From Marixanthotalea marina (GTDB lineage: Bacteria; Bacteroidota; Bacteroidia; Flavobacteriales; Flavobacteriaceae): 64,000 nt of DNA. The translations under genes and the position numbers were made by a program. The notes below the pieces were generated by a model, which made no database searches, was not told the DNA's origin, and was given only the letters and a program-made list of their open reading frames with translations. Where the stretch lies: the NCBI GenBank assembly GCA_018883545.1, contig JAHLEH010000001.1, positions 682,001 to 746,000 on the forward strand. Reading direction: 5' to 3'. Each line of letters opens with the position of its first letter. Within the stretch, counting starts at the first letter, position 1. Below, piece after piece: positions 1 through 7,540 of the stretch.

Positions 1-419
1 TTATTGGGAGCATGTATTTCCAGATTGTCCAAATCCTGTTTGCTGTAAAGTCCTTGTACGCCTTTTAAATCTTGGCCTTTCCATCCAAATTTATTGGGTT
101 TGCTACCTGTAGCAATAATGAGCTTATCATAATTTAGTGTGTCGCCTTCAGCAAAATGAAGCGCTTTATTTTTGGTATCTACGGTTTGTACATACCCTTT
201 TTTAAGATTGATGTTATTTTTCTCCCAAAACCAATCCTCGTAAGGTTTGGTATTCTCAAATTTCATATGCCCCATATACACGTACATAAGGGCGGTACGG
301 GAAAAAAAATAATCTGTTTCAGCAGAAATAATAGTAATTTTTTTGTTGGATAGCTTTCTTATATGTCTTGCGGCCGTAACGCCAGAAATACCATTGCCAA
401 TAATTACAACATGTTCCAT
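1..419 (-). CDS. FAD/NAD(P)-dependent oxidoreductase, N-terminal part (cut by window edge)
   Basis: Reading leftward from the ATG at 417-419 gives an uninterrupted frame to the window edge (about 139 codons). The N-terminus begins MEHVVIIGNGISGVTAARHI, a Rossmann dinucleotide-binding fold with GxGxxG (residues 8-13), and the later stretch KLIIATGSKPN is the ATG motif of class II pyridine-nucleotide disulfide-type oxidoreductases (NADH dehydrogenase, nitrite reductase or ferredoxin reductase-like). The family transfers electrons between NAD(P)H and FAD; the actual acceptor cannot be told from this fragment. It is divergent from the GH113 lipoprotein, with about 97 bases between the two starts. 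The C-terminal half lies outside the window. Confidence 0.85.
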   Translation of the reverse strand, partial: MEHVVIIGNGISGVTAARHIRKLSNKKITIISAETDYFFSRTALMYVYMGHMKFENTKPYEDWFWEKNNINLKKGYVQTVDTKNKALHFAEGDTLNYDKLIIATGSKPNKFGWKGQDLKGVQGLYSKQDLDNLEIHAPN

Positions 420-487
420 GAAATTGATTTGCGTTATGTGTTCGTCGAAGGTTTTAGAGAAACCTTAATGTAAACATAAATTCATTT

Positions 488-503
488 TGTTTAAATTTAA
501 ACA
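488..503. promoter_or_regulatory. 16-bp perfect palindrome between divergent genes (possible operator)
   Basis: The sequence TGTTTAAATTTAAACA reads identically on both strands. It sits 13 bases before the start of the GH113 lipoprotein, in the short intergenic region shared with the divergent oxidoreductase. An AT-rich perfect dyad here could be a repressor or activator site; in an AT-rich genome chance is a real alternative. Confidence 0.35.
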
Positions 504-516
504 TTAAATCTTAGGT

Positions 517-1521
517 ATGAGAACAATTTTAGGGATATGCGTTATTTTACTGTTGAATGCTTGTTCGATGACACCCGCAAAACCAACCAAAATAAACGGG
601 GTTAGCTTTGTATCGTCCAGAACGCCCATAGATACATCGCATGTAAACCCTGTAATTAGCATTCATGCCAATTATGCGTCCATCATGCCTTTTGCTTTTG
701 TGAGAAACATAGAGCATCCTGAAGTAATTCATAATAGAGGCCGGCAAATGTATGGTGAAACACGAGGCGGTGTAAAACAGTACATAGAAACTTTGCATGA
801 GCAAGATGTTAAAATTATGCTGAAACCCCAACTTTGGGTTGGTGGCGTGTTTACTGGAGAGATAAAAATGAAAGATGAAGCCGCTTGGGAACAGTTTGAA
901 ACTTCCTATTCCAATTATATTTTAGAGTATGCGGCATTGGCAGAAACTGTTAAGGCCGATATTTTTTGCATTGGCACAGAATTAGAGAATTTTGTAGATC
1001 ACCGACCCGCTTATTGGAAAGGGTTGATTGCCGAAATACGAAAGATATATAAAGGAAAACTAACCTATGCGGCCAATTGGAACGAATACACCCGAACCCC
1101 TTTTTGGGATGAGTTGGATTATATAGGCATCGATGCCTATTTCCCAGTGAGCAATTTACAAACTCCCACATTGGAAGATTGTAGAAAGGGTTGGTTAAAA
1201 TATAAAGATACCATCCACACCTTTTCGCAAAAACACAACAAACCTATTTTGTTTACCGAGTATGGCTATAGAAGTGTTGATTATGCGGGCAAACAACCTT
1301 GGCGCAGCGATCGGGATATGAACCAAGTCAATTTGGAAGCCCAAGTGAATACCACCCAAGCCTTAATGGAAACTTTTTGGAATGAAGATTGGTTTGCTGG
1401 TGGTTTTGTCTGGAAATGGTTCCATAACCATGAGCGCTCGGGAGGTGCTAACGATTCTCGTTTTACACCTCAAAATAAACCTGTAGAAAAGGTATTGAAA
1501 AATTGGTATGCTCAATATTAA
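517..1521 (+). CDS. Glycoside hydrolase family 113-like lipoprotein
   Basis: This is a 334-residue protein with a lipoprotein signal (LLNAC, Cys16), so it is probably anchored in the envelope. The rest looks like a GH113-type TIM barrel, the family that includes endo-beta-1,4-mannanases. Candidate catalytic acids are Glu155 in IGTELENF (acid/base) and Glu248 in ILFTEYGYRS (nucleophile), with aromatic residues (YAANWNEY, FVWKWFHNH) lining the expected cleft. The length fits a single catalytic domain. Substrate is inferred only from the family; other beta-hexosyl substrates are possible. It is followed by a phosphatase-like gene with its own promoter-like -7 box, so the two need not be cotranscribed. 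Confidence 0.8.
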   Translation: MRTILGICVILLLNACSMTPAKPTKINGVSFVSSRTPIDTSHVNPVISIHANYASIMPFAFVRNIEHPEVIHNRGRQMYGETRGGVKQYIETLHEQDVKIMLKPQLWVGGVFTGEIKMKDEAAWEQFETSYSNYILEYAALAETVKADIFCIGTELENFVDHRPAYWKGLIAEIRKIYKGKLTYAANWNEYTRTPFWDELDYIGIDAYFPVSNLQTPTLEDCRKGWLKYKDTIHTFSQKHNKPILFTEYGYRSVDYAGKQPWRSDRDMNQVNLEAQVNTTQALMETFWNEDWFAGGFVWKWFHNHERSGGANDSRFTPQNKPVEKVLKNWYAQY

Positions 1522-1562
1522 AAAGGCAAACACACATTTTTAATACAAACTTAACGCAACAA

Positions 1563-1594
1563 TTTACCATTCTCAACACTATCCCTTAGTTTTG
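1563..1594 (+). promoter_or_regulatory. Bacteroidetes-type promoter for the metallophosphoesterase
   Basis: The -7 box TAGTTTTG (1587-1594) matches the Bacteroidetes consensus TAnnTTTG. TTTA at 1563-1566, 20 bases upstream, is a near match to the -33 TTTG element. The start codon lies 13 bases downstream of the -7 box, so the leader would be very short. Confidence 0.5.
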
Positions 1595-1607
1595 CAAAAA
1601 CTATTTT

Positions 1608-2339
1608 ATGGCAACATTTGCAATTGGAGATATACATGGCGGCTTAAAGGCTTTGATTCAGGTTTTAAATAAACTAGAAATAAAAGATGGCGATACACTT
1701 ATATTTTTAGGTGATTATGTAGATGGTTGGAGTGAGTCGGCTCAGGTAATTCAGTTTGTGATGGAGTTATCTGAAAAAATCAATTGCATATTTATTAAAG
1801 GCAATCATGACGCCTGGTGTGAGGAGTGGTTAAAATCCGATTACGTCAATCCAACTTGGTACATGCACGGTGGTAAAGAAACCATGGCAAGTTATGCGGG
1901 TTTTTCTAAAGAGCAAAAGCAAAAACATTATGAATTCTTTAAAGCCATGCCAATGTATCATATAGATGTTGAAAATAGGTTGTTTATCCACGCAGGGTTT
2001 ACCTCGATGCATGGCGTGGAAAAGGAAGTGGTAGAAGAAGCCTTTTATTACGATAGAACCCTTTGGGAAATGGCCGTGTCTCTAGATAAAGGCTTGGATG
2101 AAGACTCCGATTTGTACCCAAACCGTTTAAAACATTACAGCGAAATTTTTATAGGCCATACCCCAACCATTAACTTCAATTCTTTCGAACCCATGCATGC
2201 AGCTAATGTTTGGAATATCGATACCGGCGTTGCTTTTTTTGGAAAGCTTACCGGGATGAATGTTGATACCAAAGACTATGTGCAAAGTGATAAGATACGC
2301 ACACTTTATCCAAACGAAAAAGGTAGGAATAGGGATTAA
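1608..2339 (+). CDS. Metallophosphoesterase, serine/threonine phosphatase-like
   Basis: This 243-residue cytoplasmic protein has the ordered metal-binding motifs of the PPP-type calcineurin-like phosphoesterases: GDIHG (Asp8, His10), GDYVDGW (Asp36, Asp39) and GNHD (65-68), followed by a His in FIHAGF and another in IGHTPT. Members dephosphorylate proteins or small phosphoesters such as diadenosine tetraphosphate using a two-metal centre. The specific substrate cannot be assigned. It has no signal peptide. It converges on the last gene of the arsenosugar cluster, with a GTCA...TGAC repeat between them. Confidence 0.85.
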   Translation: MATFAIGDIHGGLKALIQVLNKLEIKDGDTLIFLGDYVDGWSESAQVIQFVMELSEKINCIFIKGNHDAWCEEWLKSDYVNPTWYMHGGKETMASYAGFSKEQKQKHYEFFKAMPMYHIDVENRLFIHAGFTSMHGVEKEVVEEAFYYDRTLWEMAVSLDKGLDEDSDLYPNRLKHYSEIFIGHTPTINFNSFEPMHAANVWNIDTGVAFFGKLTGMNVDTKDYVQSDKIRTLYPNEKGRNRD

Positions 2340-2354
2340 TCAGTTTTTATTATA

Positions 2355-2405
2355 GTCACATTTAGCCTGTCGAAATGTTTAGTCTTCGACTGCGCTCAGA
2401 CTGAC
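2355..2405. repeat. 51-bp GTCA...TGAC-bounded palindromic intergenic repeat
   Basis: The segment begins GTCACATTT and ends CTCAGACTGAC. It contains the dyad AGTCT...AGACT and the CTTCGACTGCGCTCAGACTGAC-type sequence that I recognise as a common dispersed repeat in flavobacterial genomes. It lies between the convergent phosphoesterase and glycosyltransferase genes and could serve as a weak bidirectional transcription end. Confidence 0.6.
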
Positions 2406-2421
2406 AAAAGCTTAATCTGGC

Positions 2422-3213
2422 TTAATTAATGTGCTTTTTATAGTAACTTAAAAGTGTTTCTGCGCTGGCACCAAAATATTTCATTAAGTGAATCCTGAAA
2501 AAATGGTATTGCAGTTTCCAAATGCCGTTTTTTTCATAACGTCTGGCTGAGGTTGTCAATTTTTTATTGATAACCGTAAAGTGCTTTTTAGCATATAGTT
2601 TCTTTACAATTACCGAATCTTCACAAATAACGTAGCTTTCGTCATAGCCACCAATATCGTCAAATAACTCTTTAGTGATAAAAAGACTTTGGTCGCCTCC
2701 TCTGCAAATCTTCCAATTGAACTTGGTGAACCAACCAGCTAATTTCAACCACCAATGGTTGGAGTTGAACTGCATTGTAAAGCAGCCCGCCTGTTTGCCA
2801 TTTATAACTTCGTTAATAATAAATGTGTCAAAGTGTTGGGGAGGAAAGCTGTCGGCATGTAAAAAGTATAAAATATTGCCTTTAGCTTTTTGTGCACCTA
2901 AGTTCATTTGTTTAGCGCGACCTTTTTCTGAATGTATCAGGAAAACGTCAGGTCGAGTGTCACGCCTAAAGCGTGATGTATCGAGACCTTTTTGATTGTC
3001 AGCTTCTCGATAAGAATCTGAACTCTGTTCAGAATCACTCGAAGTGACAAAAGAGTTTACTATGTTTTGTGAACCATCACTACTACCGCCATCCACTACA
3101 ATAATCTCAGCTATATTTTTTGTTGCTGAATTTTCAATAAGGTAGTTTAGCAGATTTTCAATGGTTTCTGCTTCATTTAGTATGGGGATGATTATGGAAA
3201 TTGTATGCTGCAT
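2422..3213 (-). CDS. TIGR04283-type arsenosugar-associated glycosyltransferase, with repeat-encoded insertion
   Basis: A 263-residue GT2-type glycosyltransferase. The N-terminus (SIIIPILNEAETIENLL) and VVDGGSSDGS (39-48) form the nucleotide-sugar fold. KGRAKQMNLGA and FLHADSFPP (the DxD-like HAD) are hallmarks of the TIGR04283 family found with the radical SAM protein ArsS. It is the distal gene of the cluster and is thought to act in building the sugar part of arsenosugars; the exact reaction is unproven. Residues 56-89 (positions 2947-3048) are not glycosyltransferase sequence: they are encoded by a 102-bp palindromic repeat inserted in frame between the GGSSDGS strand and the KGRAKQ motif. 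Whether the protein remains active is open. Confidence 0.85.
   Translation of the reverse strand: MQHTISIIIPILNEAETIENLLNYLIENSATKNIAEIIVVDGGSSDGSQNIVNSFVTSSDSEQSSDSYREADNQKGLDTSRFRRDTRPDVFLIHSEKGRAKQMNLGAQKAKGNILYFLHADSFPPQHFDTFIINEVINGKQAGCFTMQFNSNHWWLKLAGWFTKFNWKICRGGDQSLFITKELFDDIGGYDESYVICEDSVIVKKLYAKKHFTVINKKLTTSARRYEKNGIWKLQYHFFRIHLMKYFGASAETLLSYYKKHIN
2947..3048 (-). repeat. 102-bp palindromic repeat inserted in frame in a coding sequence
   Basis: On the minus strand the segment starts GTCACTTCGAG and ends CTCGACCTGAC, so its 11-bp ends are inverted repeats with 9 of 11 matches. It divides into two 51-bp halves (2998-3048 and 2947-2997), each holding an inner dyad: GAAC..GTTC (inside GAATCTGAAC/GTTCAGAATC) and CACGC/GCGTG. 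It is exactly 34 codons without a stop, so the glycosyltransferase frame is kept. Confidence 0.8.
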
Positions 3214-3218
3214 TTAGT

Positions 3219-3320
3219 GTCATTGACTTCGTCGAATCTGTGATTTCCTGCGAATCCCGATAGCTATCGGGAAGGAATCCATTTTTGGTTAGTGAGATCC
3301 TGAAACTAGTTCAGGATGAC
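3219..3320. repeat. 102-bp composite GTCA...TGAC-bounded repeat
   Basis: Intergenic segment beginning GTCATTGACTTCG and ending TTCAGGATGAC. It contains the perfect 18-bp palindrome TCCCGATAGCTATCGGGA (3255-3272), placed inside a TTCCTGCGAA...AGGAATC repeat like those at 46316 and 48991, and then the inverted pair ATCCTGAA/TTCAGGAT. It fills nearly the whole gap between the DUF547 gene and the glycosyltransferase gene. Confidence 0.7.
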
Positions 3321-3323
3321 ATA

Positions 3324-4025
3324 TCATTCATTTAAACTCCAGTTATACTCTTTATATTTAATTTTTGCGTTTTCTGAAATGTTAATATCTGAATATTGAT
3401 TCAAAAAGTCAATCAACGAGCCATTCTGTTTAAAATCCTTAGTAAACCATTGAAAGATTTTAGACAGTTCCAAACCGTTATGCGAAATATAATTTTTTGT
3501 TGGGTCATTTAAAAACTCTTTGGTAGCCTTGGTTAATTGTGCCTCTAGTTTAGAGGCTTCATAAGCTTCGTTTTGCAATTTTGGGCAAGAAACCGATGCG
3601 CACACAATGGCAAAATGAATGCGGGCCTCGTTCATTTTTCTTAAAATATCGTGTTCTATTTTGTCTAAATTATACCATGTGTTTCCTAATTTCCACAAGC
3701 GTTGTTCCCACGGATTTTTAATGTCTTTAATGCTTTCAATAGGATAATGCCGTAGAATTAAATCAACCGTCAACGCATTATAGGCATTTATCCAATAGGC
3801 CAATATTTCTTGGTTGCTCCAGTTGTCTTTGGGTGTGTTTTCGCCTAAATAATTAATGTATTTGGTTAAGGAACTACTATCCTTTTTTAAACTTTTATAA
3901 TCAACATGACCATCATTGGAAACATATTTTTGTAAAATGGCTGTCCACTGCAAATGGTCTGTGTTTTGAGCTTTTAGTGAAAGTCCAAATATCAAAAGAA
4001 TCATTGCCAAAACGGTTTTCTGCAT
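3324..4025 (-). CDS. DUF547 domain-containing secreted protein
   Basis: This 233-residue protein has a signal peptide (MQKTVLAMILLIFGLSLKAQ) and a DUF547 domain (about residues 55-190), with the typical stretches WINAYNALTVDLIL, HDILRKMNEARIHFAIVCASVSCPKL and LSKIFQWFTKDF. The two cysteines in the VCASVSCP motif are conserved in the family. The biochemical role of DUF547 is not known; a Cys/His hydrolase-like function is only a guess. Its start overlaps the stop of the desaturase-family gene by one base (TAATG), which indicates translational coupling. Its place inside the arsenosugar cluster suggests an accessory envelope role. Confidence 0.8.
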   Translation of the reverse strand: MQKTVLAMILLIFGLSLKAQNTDHLQWTAILQKYVSNDGHVDYKSLKKDSSSLTKYINYLGENTPKDNWSNQEILAYWINAYNALTVDLILRHYPIESIKDIKNPWEQRLWKLGNTWYNLDKIEHDILRKMNEARIHFAIVCASVSCPKLQNEAYEASKLEAQLTKATKEFLNDPTKNYISHNGLELSKIFQWFTKDFKQNGSLIDFLNQYSDINISENAKIKYKEYNWSLNE

Positions 4026-4909
4026 TATTTCTTATTTAAAGGATAGATTTCTTGACTTATAAAATCCTTAGGAAAACGTTCATCGCCATCAAATCCTAAT
4101 TCAATATCGCGTCCACTATGCGGAATGTAATTGGTTTTGAAAATATAATCCCAAATACTTAAGGTAATCCCAAAGTTCATACCGTATTTTAAGTGCTTGG
4201 GCAGTTGTTTGGCGTGGTGCCAAATGTGCATTTTCGGGTTGTTGAAAATGTATTTTAAAGGGCCGTAGTTCCAACCCAAATTAGCGTGGTTTAAATGGCC
4301 AATAGTAATATTGAAAAAATGTACAATGGCCACATCTTGGGCATTAAAACCACCAATAATGGCAATGGGCAAGTACAAAAGCGATTTGTAAACCACAGGT
4401 TCCATCCAGTGGTAGCGTAGGTGAGCGGCAAATCCCATTTCCTTAACACTGTGATGTACTTTATGGAAATTCCAAAGAAACGGTACGCGATGCAATAAAA
4501 TATGGGTATTCCATTGTACAAAATCGGCTATGATAAAGAAGATGAGGATACCCAAGACTTTGGGCATATTGTCTACACTGAATAATTGTAAGTCTGAAAG
4601 TGATAAGCCCACAATCCCCAACACATCATTAAAAAGTTCTGCTGCCGTATTCGATAACGCTATTAAAATAATGAGGTTAAGCAAAAAGAAATTGAAGAAC
4701 ATATAGAAAGTATCCAACCAAAAATCCTTTCGGAAAATGGACTGGTTTTTGCGCCAGGGAAATAGAATCTCGAGCAACCAAACCAATAATGAAATGCCTA
4801 TTAAACCATAAAAATAATTATCCCAATGGTTAATGGAAATCAACTCGTGTTTGAGGTAATTCCAATACCCAGAATAAGCATTTTTTATGATGTCTATATA
4901 TTTTTCCAT
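4025..4909 (-). CDS. Sterol desaturase / fatty acid hydroxylase family membrane protein
   Basis: About 294 residues, with several membrane segments and the histidine clusters that bind the di-iron centre of this superfamily: HILLH, HKVHH, GHLNH and HIWHH. Family members hydroxylate or desaturate lipids, sterols, carotenoids or alkylglycerols with O2. I chose the ATG at 4907-4909 (MEKYIDIIKNAYSGYW); an upstream ATG at 4937-4939 would overlap the arsM stop and add ten poorly conserved-looking residues. The gene lies between arsM and DUF547 with one-base coupling downstream, so it probably acts with them. A lipid substrate related to arsenolipids is an inference only. Confidence 0.85.
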   Translation of the reverse strand: MEKYIDIIKNAYSGYWNYLKHELISINHWDNYFYGLIGISLLVWLLEILFPWRKNQSIFRKDFWLDTFYMFFNFFLLNLIILIALSNTAAELFNDVLGIVGLSLSDLQLFSVDNMPKVLGILIFFIIADFVQWNTHILLHRVPFLWNFHKVHHSVKEMGFAAHLRYHWMEPVVYKSLLYLPIAIIGGFNAQDVAIVHFFNITIGHLNHANLGWNYGPLKYIFNNPKMHIWHHAKQLPKHLKYGMNFGITLSIWDYIFKTNYIPHSGRDIELGFDGDERFPKDFISQEIYPLNKK

Positions 4910-4932
4910 TGCATATAAATGGCAATTATTGC

Positions 4933-5904
4933 CTAACAACAGCCGCCACCATCATAATGATACGTGGATTCGCTAATAAAAATATCATCCCGATTTAAAG
5001 ACCCCAAAGCATTGGCCGTTTTATCGCAAACAGCTAAGGGTTGGTTGTTCAATAAAACATGGCCTTTATTATCATCAAAATAATCATTCTCTCCAAAATA
5101 AATTGCCGTTTTACCAGTAAAAACACAAGGCCCGTCAGCGGGCATCGGATCTTTTATGGCGGCTACTTCAATCGATTCTATATAAATCAATTCATCGGTT
5201 GCATAATGTTTTGGGTCTAAAATGCGGTATGGTTTTCTGGCCCTGATTTCAATGGTTCCAAAGCCGGCATCTGTGAGCATTTTTACATATTCTTTTATGG
5301 ATAAACTGCCGCTTAAGCAAAGGGCACGAAGCCGTTCGTCGTTTCTTAGCGTTTCATTCATGGACTGTTCGCAGGTAGGGTCGCTCATAACCAATCTGCC
5401 GTGTGGTTTTAAAACGCGGTACATTTCGGCAATGGCTTTTTTTAAATCTTCAGTTTTAAAGATATTGAACAAACAGTTCTGTGCGGCCACATCAATACTG
5501 TTATCTTCAACAGGAAGATTTAGTGCATTTCCTTTTTTAAGTTCAACAAATTCACTTTTAAACCACGGATTTAAAGTTTCGGCTTCTATGAAATTTTTAC
5601 GGGACGCTTCTAGCATTTCATTTACCATATCAATACCAACCACACCATTTTTTTGGCGATTAAAGTAAGCGAATTGCAACAATTCCATGCCGCCACCAAC
5701 GCCTACATAAAGCGTTTTGGGATTGTTGGTTAAATCGCGTGCATGCACTGTACTGCCACAACCATAGTTCATTTCCTGCATGATTTTTGGGATTTTCAAT
5801 CCTGGGAGTTCCCAAATGGGATTAGTGGTACAGCATAACCCGACGTCTGGTGTTAAAGCGGCTTCTTTATAAACGTTGTATGTGGTTTCTAGATATGAGC
5901 TCAT
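4933..5904 (-). CDS. arsM: Arsenite S-adenosylmethionine methyltransferase (arsenosugar type)
   Basis: A 323-residue class I methyltransferase. The SAM-binding loop is YVGVGGGMELL (66-76), followed by the acidic strand end VVGID. Cysteines expected to hold trivalent arsenic are present: Cys49 (YGCGS), Cys144 (AQNCLFN) and Cys196 (ALCLSGS), plus a CC pair at 24-25 and a GGGCC C-terminus. The family converts arsenite to methyl- and dimethylarsenic species using SAM; the dimethyl product is the proposed substrate of ArsS encoded upstream in the same operon. The extended C-terminal part after about residue 220 and the final CC are features of the arsenosugar-associated subfamily. Confidence 0.92.
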   Translation of the reverse strand: MSSYLETTYNVYKEAALTPDVGLCCTTNPIWELPGLKIPKIMQEMNYGCGSTVHARDLTNNPKTLYVGVGGGMELLQFAYFNRQKNGVVGIDMVNEMLEASRKNFIEAETLNPWFKSEFVELKKGNALNLPVEDNSIDVAAQNCLFNIFKTEDLKKAIAEMYRVLKPHGRLVMSDPTCEQSMNETLRNDERLRALCLSGSLSIKEYVKMLTDAGFGTIEIRARKPYRILDPKHYATDELIYIESIEVAAIKDPMPADGPCVFTGKTAIYFGENDYFDDNKGHVLLNNQPLAVCDKTANALGSLNRDDIFISESTYHYDGGGCC

Positions 5905-5909
5905 TTTTT

Positions 5910-5980
5910 TAGACTGTTAGATCTTTAGATTGTTAGACAGATAGTTAGACGTTTAGCTGTTAAACTCGATTTAATTTATA
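5910..5980. repeat. Short degenerate direct repeats (GTTAGA type)
   Basis: The gap between the PNP gene and arsM carries several tandem-like copies of a GACTGTTAGA / GATTGTTAGA / GATAGTTAGA unit within about 60 bases. No promoter or terminator is clear. Function is unknown. Confidence 0.45.
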
Positions 5981-6015
5981 AACCCTGTAAACTGCGACTG
6001 AACATTGATAACTTT

Positions 6016-6828
6016 TTAAAGTGTTTTAATCAATTCTTTAAAAAGTGTGACCATGTTTGGTTCGGCTTTTTTGGCCATTTCAATAATTTCGGTAATGTTT
6101 ACGGGTTTGAGGTTATCTGGGTCGCACTCGTCCGTTAAAACGGAAACGGCCGCCACTTTCAATTTTAAATGATTGGCAACTATAATTTCAGGTACCGTAC
6201 TCATACCAACAGCATCGGCTCCTATAATTTTGAGCATGCGGTATTCGGCACGGGTTTCCAATTGCGGGCCAACCACACTTACATAAACGCCTTCATGGAG
6301 TTTGATGCCTTTGTTTTTGGCGATGTTTTTAAATTTCGAATTGATATTGACATCATAAGGTGCGCTCATGTCGGCAAAACGTTCACCCAACTGGGCAACT
6401 CCTTTAAAGGCGAGTGGCGAATTTCCCTGAAGATTAATATGGTCTTCAATCAACATAAGTTCCCCTTTTTTAAAGTTTAGGTTAATGGCACCAGCAGCAT
6501 TGGAAACCAGCAAAGTTTTTATGCCCAATTTTTCCATGATGCGAACGGGATAGGTAACATCTTGCAAGGTGTAACCTTCATAAAAGTGAAAACGGCCTTG
6601 CATAACCACCACTTTTTTGCCTTCTAGCATACCGTAAATCAATTTGCCTTTATGGAACTCGACAGTAGCCGTTGGGAAATTGGGGATGTGGTTGTAACTG
6701 GCTTCTTTTAATATGTCGATTTCATCAACCAGTTGCCCTAAGCCTGTACCCAAAATGATGCCGACTTCAGGGTTTTCAAATCCTTTTTTTTGAAGGTAAT
6801 CTACCGTTTCTTCAATATATTTAATCAT
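6016..6828 (-). CDS. Purine-nucleoside phosphorylase
   Basis: This protein of about 270 residues belongs to the trimeric PNP family, cleaving purine nucleosides with phosphate to base and (deoxy)ribose-1-phosphate. Motifs seen are GIILGTGLGQL (phosphate loop), RFHFYEGY, SNAAGAIN, GPQLETRAEYRM and GMSTVPEIIVANH. The start at 6826-6828 overlaps the end of the upstream transferase gene by eight bases; a start at 6861 would add an unusual Asn/Lys-rich leader. Its placement inside the arsenosugar cluster suggests that it may remove adenine from the 5'-deoxy-5'-dimethylarsinoyl-adenosine product of ArsS. It may equally serve general purine salvage. Confidence 0.9.
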   Translation of the reverse strand: MIKYIEETVDYLQKKGFENPEVGIILGTGLGQLVDEIDILKEASYNHIPNFPTATVEFHKGKLIYGMLEGKKVVVMQGRFHFYEGYTLQDVTYPVRIMEKLGIKTLLVSNAAGAINLNFKKGELMLIEDHINLQGNSPLAFKGVAQLGERFADMSAPYDVNINSKFKNIAKNKGIKLHEGVYVSVVGPQLETRAEYRMLKIIGADAVGMSTVPEIIVANHLKLKVAAVSVLTDECDPDNLKPVNITEIIEMAKKAEPNMVTLFKELIKTL

Positions 6829-7525
6829 GTATTTGTTTGATTTTTTGTTGTAATTCTGCATTAGATTGATAACTTTTTGAAGCTGTTAAATCATCAAAAG
6901 TATCAATGTCGTTTAATATCTCTAAGGTAGTAAATGCCACAGAATTTTCTTTTAAATCGTTCAAAGTTTCTGTCCATAATTTAGAGGTGCTCCACGATTT
7001 GTTTTCAAAAATAAAAGGGAGCATTTTGGTAAGGCCCAACAAATAATAGCCGCCATCTTGTGCGGGGCCTAAAACACATTGGGTAGTATCAAGAGCATCA
7101 AAAGCGTTGTTGATATGGCCAACTTCTAGGTCGAATAAATCACTGCCAATAATCACTACTTTTTCATAACCCGATTGGAATAATTCATTGAAAGCTTGTT
7201 TCATTTTATCACCTAAATCATTGCCCTGTTGAAATTTTTTTCTGAAAATAATATCGTCCCAAATATCATTTTTGCGAATGGACTCTGAATAGAATACAAA
7301 TTTATCGGCCTGAATTTGTTCTGTAACTGTTGAGGTATGTTGCAATAAATGCTTGTATACCTCTAGGGCAGCTTTGTTGCCAATGGTTTTTGCCAATCGA
7401 GTTTTACATTTTCCTAATTCGGGATTCTTAGTAAAAATAATGAGGGCCTTTTTAGAGATTGGGTTATTTAAGTTGGCAACCCTATCTAGGTTGTTTTCAT
7501 TTTTATTGTTGCTTAAAATACCCAT
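6821..7525 (-). CDS. TIGR04282-type arsenosugar-associated glycosyltransferase (DUF2064)
   Basis: A 234-residue nucleotidyltransferase/glycosyltransferase-like protein of the DUF2064 (TIGR04282) family. Recognisable parts are ALIIFTKNPELGKCKTRLAKTIG near residue 28 and VIIGSDLFDLEVGHINNAF, followed by CVLGPAQDGGYYLLGL, which forms the expected sugar-nucleotide pocket. The family occurs almost always with ArsS and TIGR04283. The precise donor and acceptor are unknown. It overlaps the PNP start downstream, and arsS ends only 15 bases upstream, so the three are one transcription unit. Confidence 0.88.
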   Translation of the reverse strand: MGILSNNKNENNLDRVANLNNPISKKALIIFTKNPELGKCKTRLAKTIGNKAALEVYKHLLQHTSTVTEQIQADKFVFYSESIRKNDIWDDIIFRKKFQQGNDLGDKMKQAFNELFQSGYEKVVIIGSDLFDLEVGHINNAFDALDTTQCVLGPAQDGGYYLLGLTKMLPFIFENKSWSTSKLWTETLNDLKENSVAFTTLEILNDIDTFDDLTASKSYQSNAELQQKIKQIHD

Positions 7526-7540
7526 TTTGAAAACTTAAAA

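Noticed and set aside
5222..5668. Open frame of 148 codons antisense to arsM
   Set aside because: It is a shadow of the strongly conserved methyltransferase frame, has no recognisable domain or ribosome site and unusual amino-acid composition.
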